Shown here one piece after another: positions 11,590 to 21,429 of a stretch of DNA of 64,000 nucleotides. Under the pieces are notes generated by a model. It made no database searches. It was not told the origin of the DNA and saw only the letters and a list, made by a program, of their open reading frames with translations. This stretch comes from Myxocyprinus asiaticus (lineage: Eukaryota > Chordata > Actinopteri > Cypriniformes > Catostomidae). Positions within the stretch are counted from its first letter, which is position 1. Each line of letters opens with the position of its first letter. The translations under genes were made by a program, and so were the position numbers. The stretch spans positions 14,402,281 through 14,466,280 of the forward strand of contig NC_059373.1 of the NCBI RefSeq assembly GCF_019703515.2, written 5' to 3'.

Positions 11590-12437
11590 ATGAGAGTGGA
11601 GTGTTGAGATCCTTTGAAATTATGGTTTAACATTTTTGGGATCCCCAGGTCTCAATTCTTTAGGTATTTACAGCTGTACCACCTGCTTTGTACTATATTT
11701 GTAGCGGCAGATACTCTGGAAGTGGTGATTACTGCTTTTGGAAAAGGTCATGAGGCATCAATGTATTACTCCCTGTTAATCAGAGTCTGGGGGTGGAGCT
11801 TCAACTTCTCTCAAGAGATTATGGGAGAAAGATTTAAACTTGGTATAGGAGGAGGGAGTGTGGGCTAGGATTCTAAAAAACTTCAAGTCTACATCTAGAG
11901 ATGCAAGGGTGCACCTTATGCAATTTAAGATTTTACATCGATTCTATTGGACCCCCTCTAGATTATATAGGTTTGGTCTAAAAAACACACCCACCTGCTG
12001 GTGATGCCAATCAGAAGATGGGGACACAATCCATGTTTTTTGGTGGTGTGTTAAGATCCAAGATTTTTGGTTGAGGGTTCAGAGTGTTATGTGTGACGTA
12101 TTGGACACTCAAATTTAATTTTGCCCCAGAGTCTCTATTTTAGGCGATGGGGTGGTCATTAATATAGGGGATAAATATATTAAAAAGTTGGGTTCTAGCC
12201 AGTGTTATGATCAGCAGGCAGGTCATCCTTAGGGGATGGAAGTCAGCTGGAGCACCCTCATTTCAGGAGTGGTGCACAGAGATGGGCAGGGTGGTGGCAT
12301 TCAAAGAAATGTCATATAGAAGGCAGGGAAATTTGGAGTTATTTAATAAAAAAAAAAATGGGGCAGCTATTTGGCATTTTTGGAAGGCTCTTGGGGAGGG
12401 GAAGTGGAGAGAGATGTGTAGTTTTAAATGTGTGTGA
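11590..12437 (+). pseudogene. LINE ORF2 distal C-terminus, frameshifted
   Basis: Conceptual reading across frames gives a segment like 'KILHRFYWTPSRLYRFGLKN' followed by a CW.C......H.....C arrangement at about 11985-12055. This resembles the C-terminal Cys/His-rich segment of L1-type ORF2 proteins. The aligned region in copy 2 is 16500-16872. Multiple stops are present and no start belongs to it. Confidence 0.65.
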
Positions 12438-12445
12438 TTTATATA

Positions 12446-12860
12446 TATACAACACAGAAAAGTCTTAGGCACATGTTTCACAAAAGCATTTGTCTTAAGA
12501 TGGTTATTTATATCTTCAGCTTTAGTGTGTCAATAGGAAATATAAATGTTAGACTCCCAAACATTACTTTTGCAAATAGAAAAGATTAGAATAGAAGTAC
12601 AGGGAGCCCTGCAACAGATGTCACTGCCCCCACAAAGCCCCCCACTGAACATCATGTCAGTCTGAGATTACATAAAGAGACAGAAGCTATTGAGACCACC
12701 TAAATAGATAAAGAACTGTGGTGAATTCTCCAAGAAGCTTGGAAAATCCTATCTGCCAACAACCAAGAAAAACTGTCTAGGTATACCTAGGATAATTAAG
12801 AAAAAAATGTAAAGGCAAAGGTGGTCACACCGAATATTGATTTAGCTTTTTTATGTTTAC
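12446..12860 (+). mobile_element. Tc1-like remnant inside LINE copy 1
   Basis: The left end 'AAAAGTCTTAGGCACATG' (12459-12476) is typical of a Tc1-like TIR. From about 12640 the + strand resembles the C-terminal end of a Tc1 transposase gene: a stretch reading like ...SV.DY.KRQK..R.P..., then AKAKVVTPNI-like codons near 12815. The middle, including the catalytic core, is deleted, and no right TIR is clear. LINE 3' sequence resumes after it, so it inserted into an existing LINE. Confidence 0.65.
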
Positions 12861-13030
12861 TGGACTTTTTACTTTACTGAAGTTTTTGTGTGTGTGTGTG
12901 TATTCTCAAGTTGGACCAGAGGGATATTTGTTGAGGGTCAGGGTGGGGTTGGGGATTGGAAGGGTGAAAGGGAATTATGGGAGTTAAAAGTTGATTCGGT
13001 GTATATATGTTTGCTTTTCCGTTTCATGTG

Positions 13031-13057
13031 TCTGAATCAATAAAAGTGTTATTCAGA
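13031..13057 (+). terminator. LINE 3'-end hairpin with poly(A) signal in the loop
   Basis: TCTGAAT (13031-13037) and ATTCAGA (13051-13057) are a perfect 7-bp inverted repeat. The loop contains AATAAA (13038-13043), and the A-rich tail follows directly. This is the 3' terminus of LINE copy 1. Confidence 0.6.
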
Positions 13058-13067
13058 AAAAAAGAAA

Positions 13068-14029
13068 GCCACAATGAAAGATGAACAGAAGATAAAAATA
13101 TGATAAAATGATCACTGATATGAAAAAAAAAAAATATTTTGTACTTCTAAAACATTTTAAAACATGCACTTTAGTTTTTGCCATTCAAAACAGCAGAACT
13201 CACATTTTACACATATGTAATGTCTATGATAGAAGAGTACAAATTAATACTATGCATATGTTGGGCAATTCCATGGAAATGTCAACCACATCATGGAAAA
13301 ATAAAAAGATTTAACCAAAGAAACAAAACCCCCTTGTAAATTCTATATTATATTAGTATAACGGGTAAAGCCATCGTGACTGCTAGAGGGCGCCACTTGC
13401 TCACAAAGTGCTGACTGAAGCACTGCATGCAGACTATATTTTAAACACAGCCTTTCAAGGTTTGGTCATCTCACAAGGCCATATTGCGATTTCGATCTGC
13501 ATGAAAAGAATGAGATTTCAATCAGTTGTGCAGCATTAATGGATATATGTCTAAAAAGTCTAAGTCTGCTGGTTATAAAGTGTTTTGGATGGTTTCCCTC
13601 ATCTGGTAGCCTTTAGGTAAGTGCCGATTTCACAACTGTCACATATGTTTATGATGGTTTTTAAGTAATAATGTGACGAAAAAATTAAATTTTTACTCTA
13701 TTACATGTTCTTAGGAGTGCCAATCCTTCTATGTACTGTTGATATAATTTTTTTCTGGATTGTACATTTGAGATTTTACGAAGTGTGTTACTAATTAATT
13801 ATAAATAAACCATTGTTTTTATATCTGCATTTTCATGCTTATAACCAATATCTCACTGGTTTAAATTTGGTCAATAACTGGAGGCACGTGACGCTATGCG
13901 ATGATTGGTTGCTTAAAGGTGAGCTCCGCTTAAACTTTGCTACAATTATCCATTTAAGCAATTTTACCCGGTAAGAACTGTAATAGTTCTTTTTGTTTAA
14001 TTGTGCTGGAAGTGCAGGATGTTGAAAAA
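13068..14029. other. spacer between two LINE copies; no gene seen
   Basis: AT-rich, with no supported gene. The last part (from about 13870) may be 5' untranslated sequence of LINE copy 2, but its 5' boundary cannot be fixed. Confidence 0.45.
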
Positions 14030-14046
14030 TTCTAAATCGTCAGCCT

Positions 14047-14830
14047 GTGGGGACATTAAAAAGCACTTATGCTCTCACGTGTCAGATGCTTCGCAGGATC
14101 AAGATGGCAGAGGTCCAGTCGTTGGTGACAGCAGCGAGCTTCATGATGCAGGGCGGGATTTTTCGAAACATTTATGCAGCGCTGACAAAAATCTCTACCA
14201 ACATGGAGGGCCTTGCAGTAATAAGTCGAGCGATCAAATTTATTTTTTCAAGCTGTGTTTCCACCCTGATCACAAGAATGGATGATGTTGAAAAATGGGT
14301 CGAGTTTCTGGAGTTGGTCGAAAGAGAGATACAGGCTAACCCGCCAGCTTCCAAGGCTGATGTGGAACACGTGGAAAAACTTGATATGGAAAATTGGAGC
14401 AGGTGTAATAATGTTCATTTAGTTGGAAAAAGCTGAGGGAAGGGAAGGTCAGGATATGGTGAAGTTTTTGGATGGGCTTATTCCGAATTTGAGAGTTTAC
14501 GGTCAGCTTCCCGCGGCAGGTAAAGACCCCGATCTATCCCGGCAAGATTCTTGTGGTTGGCTGACAGAGACTTAGTTCTACGAGCGGCAAGGAGTTATGG
14601 CAAGTTGTGCTGGGAGGACCACAACATCATGGTTTTTCTGGACTTTCCTAGATCGACGGATTTAAGGAGTGTAAAAAATTGCTGCACCAACAGAAGGTAA
14701 GCTTCACATTACTCTATCCGGCTAAGCTGTGAATTGATGGTAAGGATGGGCGTAATACTTTTACATGCCCACGACAAGCTATGGCCTTCATTAAATCAAT
14801 GGAGTGAGTGGGTAACTTTGCTTGCACTCA
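14047..14830 (+). pseudogene. LINE ORF1 (RNA-binding protein) pseudogene
   Basis: An open stretch of about 129 codons contains a hydrophobic N-terminal half, then MDDVEKWVEFLELVEREIQA and DVEHVEKLDMENWSRCNNVH. This resembles the coiled coil plus 'LENRSRRNNVRI' junction to the RRM of L1-type ORF1. Past a frameshift, codons for MVKFLDGLIPNLR and later ...DHNIMVFLDFPR follow, matching the RRM/CTD order. At least three frame breaks are present. The product would have been a LINE RNP chaperone. Confidence 0.65.
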
Positions 14831-15286
14831 ATCAACAATACATCGTGCATTTTGCTGACAGCCCGAGAGGGTTTGTTGTTCTGTTGTCTGGCCACTGACT
14901 CCTACCTGACTCTTTCTCCTTTCTGTTTTTTTTCTCCCTTTGTTAACTTGCGGTAGAGCTCATTTGCTTACTTTGTGGGTTCAATATTATTGTTACCTGG
15001 GGCCTATTTTTTTTATTTTTTATTTTAATTTTTTTTTCATTTTATTGAACATATTTTTGTACAATTTAATGGCACAGTTTATGTTAAGAAAAAAGGGGAA
15101 AAAACAACAAAACAAACATACATATTTAATTCTCCCACAGATATTAAAGCCATTAAAGAATTCTATTTCGATCTTTATAGTTCCACATCCATGTCTTCAG
15201 ATAAGGATATTAGCAACTTTGTAGAAACATTACAACTTCCTAAATTGATGAATGATCAAAAATACTTTCTCGACTCAGATATTACT

Positions 15287-15757
15287 TTGGAGGAGCTTGT
15301 ATTGTTTTTGTTTTTTATCCCCTTTTCTCCCCAATTTGGAATGCCCAATTCCCACTACTTGGTAGGTCCTCGTGGTGGCACGGTAACTCACCTCAATCCA
15401 GATGGCGGAGGACAAGTCTCAGATGCCTCCGCATCTGAGACAGTCAGTCCACGCATCTTATTACGTGGCTCATAGTACATGACACCGCGGAGACTCCCAG
15501 AATGTGGAGGCTCATGCTACTCTCCGCGATCCAAGCACAACTTACCTTGCACACCACTGAGAGTGAGAACCACTAATCGCGACCACGAGGAGGTTACTCC
15601 ATGAGATTCTACCCTCCCTAGCAACTAAGCCAATTTGGTTGCTTAGGAAACCTGGCTGGAGTCACTCAGCACACCCTGGATTCGAACTTGCGACTCCAGG
15701 GGTGGTAGCCAGCGTCAATACTCACTGAGCTACCCAGACCCCCTTGGAGGAGCTTGT
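15287..15757. repeat. 14-bp target-site duplication pair
   Basis: TTGGAGGAGCTTGT occurs exactly at 15287-15300 and 15744-15757. It brackets the SINE and belongs to the LINE ORF2 reading frame (...LEELVEV...). Confidence 0.93.
15301..15743 (-). mobile_element. tRNA-derived SINE with 14-bp target duplication
   Basis: On the - strand it starts GGGGGTCTGGGTAGCTCAGT, with an A-box-like TAGCTCAGTGAG (15721-15732) and a B box GTTCGAATCC (15678-15687) at tRNA-like spacing. The body is about 440 bp and ends 'ccaaattggggagaaaagg' plus an A/AAAC tail (15301-15330). It is flanked by exact TTGGAGGAGCTTGT copies at 15287-15300 and 15744-15757, which interrupt LINE ORF2. I recognise the body as a common cyprinid-type SINE, without a database check. 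The Pol III promoter boxes look intact. Confidence 0.93.
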
Positions 15758-16062
15758 TGAGGTAATTAAAACATTGTCAACAGGTAAGGCACTGAGGCCA
15801 GATGGCTTTGCTGCTAAATTTTTTAGATCTTGTCACAGAACTGGCTCCACTTATGTTAGAAGTTTACACAGAGACATTAAAGAAAGGTGAACTACCGCCA
15901 ACCAAGACACAAGCCCTGATCGGTCTCATTCTTAAAAGCTAAAGACCCAAATGAATGTAAAAGTTATCGTCCAATTTCCCAGATCCAGTTAGATGTAAAA
16001 ATATTGTCTAACATTTTGGCTAATCTATTATAAATTATAAATATTATGTGGTCAATAGCGAT

Positions 16063-16282
16063 ATGCATTTTAATGATCTATATTGTAATTTTTTATAATA
16101 TACATTTTATTTATAATGATTTAAATATAACAATTTATAAGTATTTAATCATTATTTGCAGAATTATTGTTATTTGAGGGGCTAAGCAAATATTTATATA
16201 CGTGATCAATTGCGATTAATTCGATTAATCGGCATATCATGTAATTCGATTAAAAAATTTAAACAATTGACAGCCCTAATCC
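16063..16282. mobile_element. AT-rich element fragment ending 'caattgacagccctaa'
   Basis: LINE homology stops at about 16062 (...tggtcaatagcga) and resumes at about 16284. The inserted block ends with ATTAATTCGATTAATCGGC...TTGACAGCCCTAA. Its inverse, TTAGGGCTGTCAA...GATTAATCG, resembles the ends at 60277 and 63243. Confidence 0.5.
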
Positions 16283-16874
16283 TATTATTTCACATTTACA
16301 TTCAGTATGGACAAAGTTTTCTCGCATGTTCAATTCTGATACTTACCTAAATGTTTTCTCAAGTATATGGCTGAACCCCAAATTATGTATTAACGAGTCC
16401 CCCTTTTGCTGGAAAGAATGAATTTGAGAGGGGTGTTGCTACACTTGGTGACCTTTATGAAAATGGAGCTTTGAGATAATTTGAAAATATAACCCAGCAA
16501 TTTGGGATTTCTAGGTCTCAATTTTTCAGGTATTTACAGTTGCGCCATCTACTTTGTACTATTTTTGGTGGTAGTACACAGCCCCCTAAAGCTGCAGACA
16601 CCCTTTGCATTGTGTTCACAGCCTTTCAAAAGGGTCATGAAGTGTCAGTGTATTATTCCTCGTTGATTCAGAGTCTTGGTGATGGGGCCTTAACTGCTCT
16701 TAAGAGGTTATGGGAAAGAGATTTGAATTTGGTATTGGAGGATGGGGAGTGGGAAAGGATTAAAAACTAAATATTAAAACTATGTCTAACGATGCAAGGG
16801 TATGCCTTCTTCAGTTTAAGATTTTGCATAGTTTCTACTGGACTCCCTCTAGATTGTTTAGGCTTGGTCTAAAA

Positions 16875-17200
16875 CAGTGCTTCTCAACTGGTTTTTCTTA
16901 AGGACCCAGATTAGGACCCAAAAGTGGCGACCCACCATAGTAAAACGTAACATGTATTTAAAAAGTATCCTGGGTTGCATTCCTTTTATGTTGCATAGTT
17001 TTGTTCATGGTTTTCAAGCACAAGGACATGCATCAACTGACATTTTTGTTGTTGATGTGAAAAAAGGGAAACAAAAACAACACAACACAATCATTTGAGG
17101 CAACACAACACAAAATCAAAGGAAAATAAAACAAAAACTATTACAAAACAAAAATAAAACTAACAAACCAAGCCTAAACGCAAAACAACAGCTTCATGAT
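16875..17200 (+). mobile_element. hAT-like left end interrupting LINE copy 2
   Basis: CAGTGCTTCTCAACTGGTTT at 16875 follows the LINE sequence 'aggcttggtctaaaa' directly, and is followed by repeated 'ggaccca' and 'cgaccca' motifs. CAGTG.TTCTCAA is a typical hAT (Charlie-type) terminus. No right end or transposase was identified. 16980-17200 is A/C-rich with no clear identity. Confidence 0.5.
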
Positions 17201-17205
17201 ATCTT

Positions 17206-17236
17206 TAACACATCTGGATAAAAGTGTTGTCTAAAT
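17206..17236 (+). mobile_element. possible SINE 3' tail
   Basis: 'atctggataaaagtgttgtc' followed by 'taaat' resembles the 'ggataaaagcgtctgctaaat' 3' tail found on many teleost SINEs. No head is attached. Confidence 0.3.
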
Positions 17237-17710
17237 CAGGGGTTTTCGAACTGGGATTCGGGGAACCTCCAGGGGGCTGCAAAGGGGTGCTAGATGGTCC
17301 TTAAAAAAAATTAAAAAAAATAAATAAAAAAAAACAGAGAGAGAGAGAGAGAAAAAAAAGTGTAAAACATGTAAATAAAAGTAAAAATAAATAAATAAAT
17401 TATATAAAGGTTTCATCAAGATAAAAAAAAAAAAATGCTTTTCTTTAGGTTTATGTATCTAACAGAACTCTAATATTTTCCACATAATAACTTTGTTTTT
17501 TGTTTTTTTAGTACAATAACAATACAAAGGCCAGATTTTTAATATATAAAACAACATGTTGTTGTTACAATATCACACTTAATATTTTTTTTCAGTTAGT
17601 ATAAATGGGTCTTTATACATGAAAATATATAGCTTTGTTCATATTTTATGAAGAGGGTCCCTCATAAGGGGATTATCATATTTGGGAGTCATTGGCATCA
17701 AAAAGTAAAA
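17237..17710 (+). mobile_element. hAT-like non-autonomous element
   Basis: CAGGGGTTTTCGAACTGGGA at 17237, followed by 'ggggctgcaaaggggtgc', is a hAT-type start. The body is AT-rich, and 'gagggtccctcataagggga' at about 17652 lies near the presumed right end. No transposase coding is present, and the exact right terminus is unclear. Confidence 0.5.
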
Positions 17711-17719
17711 AAACAAAAC

Positions 17720-18043
17720 AAACAAACAAAAAAAAAACACCTTGTTAGCCAGTTAGATAACTAGTTCGTACAAGAGCTCCAGTGGCCAGTGAAGACGTGA
17801 ACACAAGACATGCAAGCTCATTACATCCTTTGCAAAAATAACAATCATACCAGTATGGAGCCGAATTTGGTGACAGCATCTGTAATACACATAAATAGTT
17901 CATGCATATGCATTTAAAGTTACGACGCTGCCGAAAAATACTTTATTAATATAAGAATAAAATTAATATTAAAATAAAGTGGAATGCATTACTATAAAAT
18001 AATACATACAGAGTGCTATAATGAACAGATCTCCCATTGAACA
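17720..18043. other. non-coding; nothing recognised
   Basis: AT-rich sequence without a supported gene or a recognised repeat. Confidence 0.5.
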
Positions 18044-18570
18044 TATACCGATCAGCCCGTTTGAGAAATACTCAAACCAGCCCATCTGGCACCAACAATC
18101 ATCCATGCGATTATCTAATCAGTGAATCATGTGACAGCAGTGCAGTGCATAAAATCATGCAGATACGGGTCAGCAGTTAATGTTCACATCAACCATCTTT
18201 TGGAGCGTGGTATGATTGTTGGTGCCAGATGGGCTGGTTTGAGTACTTCTGTAACTGCTGATCTCCTGGGAATTCACACACAACAGTCTCTAGAATTTAC
18301 TCAGAATGGTGCCAAAAACAAAAAACATCCAGTGAGTGGCAGTTCTGCGGATGGAAATGCCTTGTTGATGAGAGAGTTCAACAGAGAATGGCCAGACTGG
18401 CTCAAACTAATAAAGTCTACGGTAACTCAGATAACTGCTCTGTACAACTGTGGTGAGAAGAACATCATCTCAGAATGCTATTATGAAATGTGGGTTGGTG
18501 CTGTTTTGGAACGAGGGGGACCTACACAATATTAGGATGGTGGTTTTAATGTTGTGGCTGATCGGTGTAT
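18044..18570 (+). mobile_element. Tc1-like element, internally deleted
   Basis: The right end 'gtggctgatcggtgtat' and left end 'atataccgatcagcc' are inverted copies. A frame at 18122-18535 contains RGMIVGARWAGLSTSVTADL and VTQITALYNCGEKN. These resemble the N-terminal helix-turn-helix of a Tc1-like transposase (RGMIVGARRAGLSISVTADL type). The region after that domain, with all DDE residues, is missing, and the frame is altered around 18280-18350. An internal inverted repeat joins 18070-18102 to 18211-18249. Confidence 0.75.
18122..18535 (+). pseudogene. Tc1-like transposase N-terminal fragment
   Basis: The 137-codon frame keeps the DNA-binding HTH (roughly residues 28-55, GMIVGARWAGLSTSVTADLL). 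It then passes through a frame-altered stretch (VSGSSADGN..., where the family has an Arg-rich linker) and returns to VTQITALYNCGEKN. It ends before the catalytic domain, so it could at best bind DNA. The upstream start is not that of the original gene. Confidence 0.6.
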
Positions 18571-20050
18571 GCTCAAAGCCATTTTGGGCAGATCTTGTTT
18601 CACTAGATGGGGTCAACCACAACAAACTTAATGAGGCATTCAAAGCATTATGACATTTGTAAGAGAACTGCAAGCACACAGAAACTATATGGAAATGTAA
18701 AAAAATGTATTCCCATTTGCATGTCACCTCTTGCATCACTCCATCCCTCTCGCCCACTTCTTTTCCAAGAGCAGCTTAAATGAGTGTAAGCCAGCGAGTT
18801 AGATATTGCTGGGCTTCATCAGACCTGTGAGAGCTGGTGCTGTGTCAAGTGAATCTGCACACTTCCAAAAAATAATAATAATAAAAAAAAAAATCAATAG
18901 CTTATTTTTTAATGGAGCAATCCTGGAGAGCTGCACAAAAGCAAATCGCAAACAGTGGCGGTTTTTTAGACGTTAGCACTGCAGCTGGTGCGGCAGCTTC
19001 CTGTGGTGGCCCACAGATCACTGAATCCATCACTGCATCCGCTGTTGAGACTGCTGGTTATGATCGGGAGTCCCACTGTGGTCGGAAAACTCCAAGTCAA
19101 ACTTTAGACACCTACAGTGTGGATGCTGTTATTTTGGACAGGAATGAGCAGAGATATTGTTAAGGAAAGTAATGCTTGACTGCATAAAATGAAAGCAAGG
19201 CTTAATATCCTGTGTGTACAACTGCTTAGCTTTATATATATATATATATATTTTGCAAGTGATGGCCTATAGCCTTTATGGATGCAAACATATTCGTCCT
19301 CTCTCATGTAATGACATGTCTTATTCTGCATCACCACTCTCAGCATGCAGCCTGCAGTGGATTCCTGGTAAATCAGTGAGGTACAGAATGCATTTAATAA
19401 ACTATTCATGTCCTCCCCCACATGAACAGGCTGGACACCCAGCATGGGCTCCACTGAAGTCCAGACAGATGTGAGGAGAGTGAGTTAGAGATATAGAAAG
19501 ATCGAGTGAGACACAGAGAGAAAGTGTACCCAAGCTAACCAGATGAGAAAATGACAAACTCTCCAGCAGTTATCCCTCTCATTCCCACACTGCTCAATAC
19601 TCAGCAGTGAATTATTCAGAGTGAGGCCACTCAAAGTCACAGCCAAAATGCCGAAAAAGCTAACAAGTGTGAGTGAGAGAATGAGACATGGGACAAATAT
19701 AGCTGAGAAATGCTTACGATGCACCAGTGATAGAAAATGTGCTGAGGAAATCTTGAAAAGGCAGAAGAGCTGCTGATACTTAAACTGAGGAACAGGACAA
19801 ACATCCATTAAAACAGTTGCAAATATACACAAATTTTTTGCCTGATGTAAAAAAAAAAAAAAAGAAAAAAAAAGCACATGTATGAGATATAAACTATACC
19901 TCAGTGTGTGAGGTGCCATCTGCAACAATAGCAAATGTGGTTATGTTAAAGACATAAAACATGAAAGCAAATTCACCCTGTTTACTTCCTTAATATATGT
20001 CCCTGGTCTTATTGGGCATGATGCATCAGTCAATATTTCAACAAAATGTA
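18571..20050. other. non-coding; no gene seen
   Basis: It contains a (TA)n run at 19233-19250 and poly-A at 19847-19872. The longer frames (18912-19163, 19104-19454, 19485-19934) show no domain, start context or splice evidence. Confidence 0.5.
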
Positions 20051-20830
20051 ATTTCTAGGAAAATGTCCTCTCACTAGACAAGCAAACTCAGCAAAGTAGC
20101 TATGAAATTCGGTGGTGGTGCGGGAAGCAGAATTTCGAAACGCTGGCTTGAAAGTCACTATAGATGTTTTCACATTTGAGACTTCTTTAAATATGTGTGT
20201 GTTATTTTCCCACTGAACGGGCTTTTTAAAGTGATAATCGCCTCAGGTGAGTCAGGTCCCGGCTTTCACCAGACCATGTTGACGTGTTAATTTTGCTCAT
20301 CAAAAATTTATGCTTTTGAGTAAATAGCCTAGAAAATAAATAACTGTTTTAGGCAAGGTATGCCTTTTTTTTAACCCTGCTGATTAAGAAGGCTATTTTC
20401 AATGATGTACCAACTGCTTAACGGATTGAACTGTCCTTTATTCTGTGTGCACGTCAAGTTTAGAATACATTTATTGCTCATTTCTCACAGGCCTATTTTA
20501 TTCAATCTTATAGCTTTTTTGATTTGTTTTACATCTTAACTGTTATTGGTTAACGTTCTTTACAGAACATCTGTCATATTAGATCACTGGCTGATGCACA
20601 CCATAAAAAAATATGCGAAACTTTTCATTAAATTTTTTTCTCTCATAGATTTGGCTTACCTGTTAATTATTTTCAACAATGTCCTGACTATTTTAATATG
20701 TTAAGTAACATTTACTTGGTGAATTAAATTTGGAACAGACTATTAGGTTTGCTCTATTGGTTCTGCACTATTCATTCAACTGATTCAACTGTTTTTAAGA
20801 AATATGCCTGTATAATTTATACAGAGTAGA
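20050..20830 (+). mobile_element. dispersed element A, copy 1
   Basis: Collinear with 37805-38530. Shared blocks include 'ctagacaagcaaactcagca', 'gtagctatgaaat', 'cgcctcaggtgagtca', 'gacgtgttaattttgct', 'tattggttaacgttctttac', 'gctgtcatattagatca'-type blocks and 'tatgttaagtaac'. It has no coding. By analogy with copy 2, which ends in a hAT-like terminus, it is probably a non-autonomous hAT-type element lacking one end. Confidence 0.75.
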
Positions 20831-20842
20831 AATTATTTTTTG

Positions 20843-20915
20843 TGGTAAATCAACATTATACCACAAATGCCGCTGACTGAGCTTAACTTGTAATGAACAT
20901 GGAACATTCCTTTAA
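20843..20915 (+). repeat. dispersed 'gtggtaatcaaca' repeat, copy 1
   Basis: 'tgtggtaaatcaacattata' then 'ccacaaatgccgctgactga' and 'gaacattcctttaa'. Related copies are at 44709-44782 and 57034-57106. Confidence 0.65.
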
Positions 20916-21116
20916 AAGCAATAGCAAGAGTTATGCTAGCAAACCAACAGCCTAATTTTCATGATCCAATTGATCAAAATTCCAATGGATTCAAATCAAA
21001 ACCTGTCCTACATTATTTGCCAATTACTATTATATTTTAACCTGAAATATGTCCTATTATGAAAGTTGCATGCAATGCAAATGCTGTTTTATAAATAGCA
21101 GTATTTTGCTTTGCCT

Positions 21117-21338
21117 GTTACCGGGGTGCACACGCTCAACAAGCACATCCGTGACCCTCTGCACACAGGTATTTGGCATGTCATCTGTCTCCACAGCAAC
21201 CTCGGTCACCATGCCAACCTCATCACGGAAGGTGACGGGCCTGGGGTCAACGTGATTGCTAACTCAAACATCACGTCAGACTGGGTGGACGCTAACACAG
21301 GCGCTCCACAGGCTGTGGTCACTGTACATGCACTGTAG
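21117..21338. other. GC-richer coding-like island, identity unknown
   Basis: A short island stands out from AT-rich flanks. On + the frame 21111-21338 reads ...GVHTLNKHIRDPLHTGIWHV...ITEGDGPGVNVIANSNITSD...VVTVHAL and stops. On - a frame reads VDPRPVTFRDEVGMVTEVAV...VQRVTDVLVERVHPG. An acceptor-like pyrimidine tract plus CAG ends at 21198, and an ACAG/GTATTT donor-like site lies at about 21168. I do not recognise either product. It could be an exon, a retrocopy fragment or a transposon fragment. Confidence 0.25.
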
Positions 21339-21429
21339 ATAACAACTGTTGAAATATCCATGCCAAACGGAGGCCATTTTGTGCTTTAAAAGGACACAAT
21401 TTGGCTGTGGGACACATAATTGTTACTTG

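Larger units (their letters stand above)
10482..13067 (+). mobile_element. L1-clade LINE, copy 1 (5'-truncated, dead)
   Basis: A 5'-truncated LINE begins within the reverse-transcriptase domain. It continues through a frameshifted ORF2 C-terminus and a 3' untranslated region ending with AATAAA and an A-rich tail near 13067. An internal deletion joins the early RT directly to a downstream segment at about 10940. A Tc1-like remnant (12446-12860) interrupts the 3' region. A second copy of the same family lies 1 kb downstream in the same orientation. Many stops and frameshifts make it non-functional. Confidence 0.85.
15136..16060 (+). pseudogene. LINE ORF2 RT fragment split by a SINE
   Basis: Before the SINE, the reading runs ...IKAIKEFYFDLY...ISNFVETLQLPKL...LDSDITLEEL. 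After the SINE it continues VEVIKTLSTGKALRPDGFAAKF, the same RT entry motif as copy 1 (TGKSLGPDGFATEF). A frameshift after about 15820 breaks it, and the KKDKDP and YRPIS region can be followed only at DNA level to about 16020. Confidence 0.75.
14030..16874 (+). mobile_element. L1-clade LINE, copy 2 (fragmented)
   Basis: The order is a decayed ORF1 (14047-14830), an untranslated or deleted stretch lacking a recognisable endonuclease, the end of the pre-RT region at 15136-15300, a SINE insertion (15301-15743), the RT N-terminus (15758-16060), an AT-rich insertion (about 16063-16282) and the ORF2 C-terminus (16284-16872). It stops at a hAT-like end at 16875. DNA is clearly related to copy 1, for example 'aagttatcgtccaatttccc' at 15961. 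All frames are broken. Confidence 0.82.

Noticed and set aside
15678..15743. tRNA-like sequence as a genuine tRNA gene
   Set aside because: It is the head of a SINE with body, tail and target duplication; no mature tRNA fold is required.
19485..19934. 149-codon - strand frame with hydrophobic stretches
   Set aside because: No domain, no homologous feel, part covers a poly-A run; no splice or promoter evidence.
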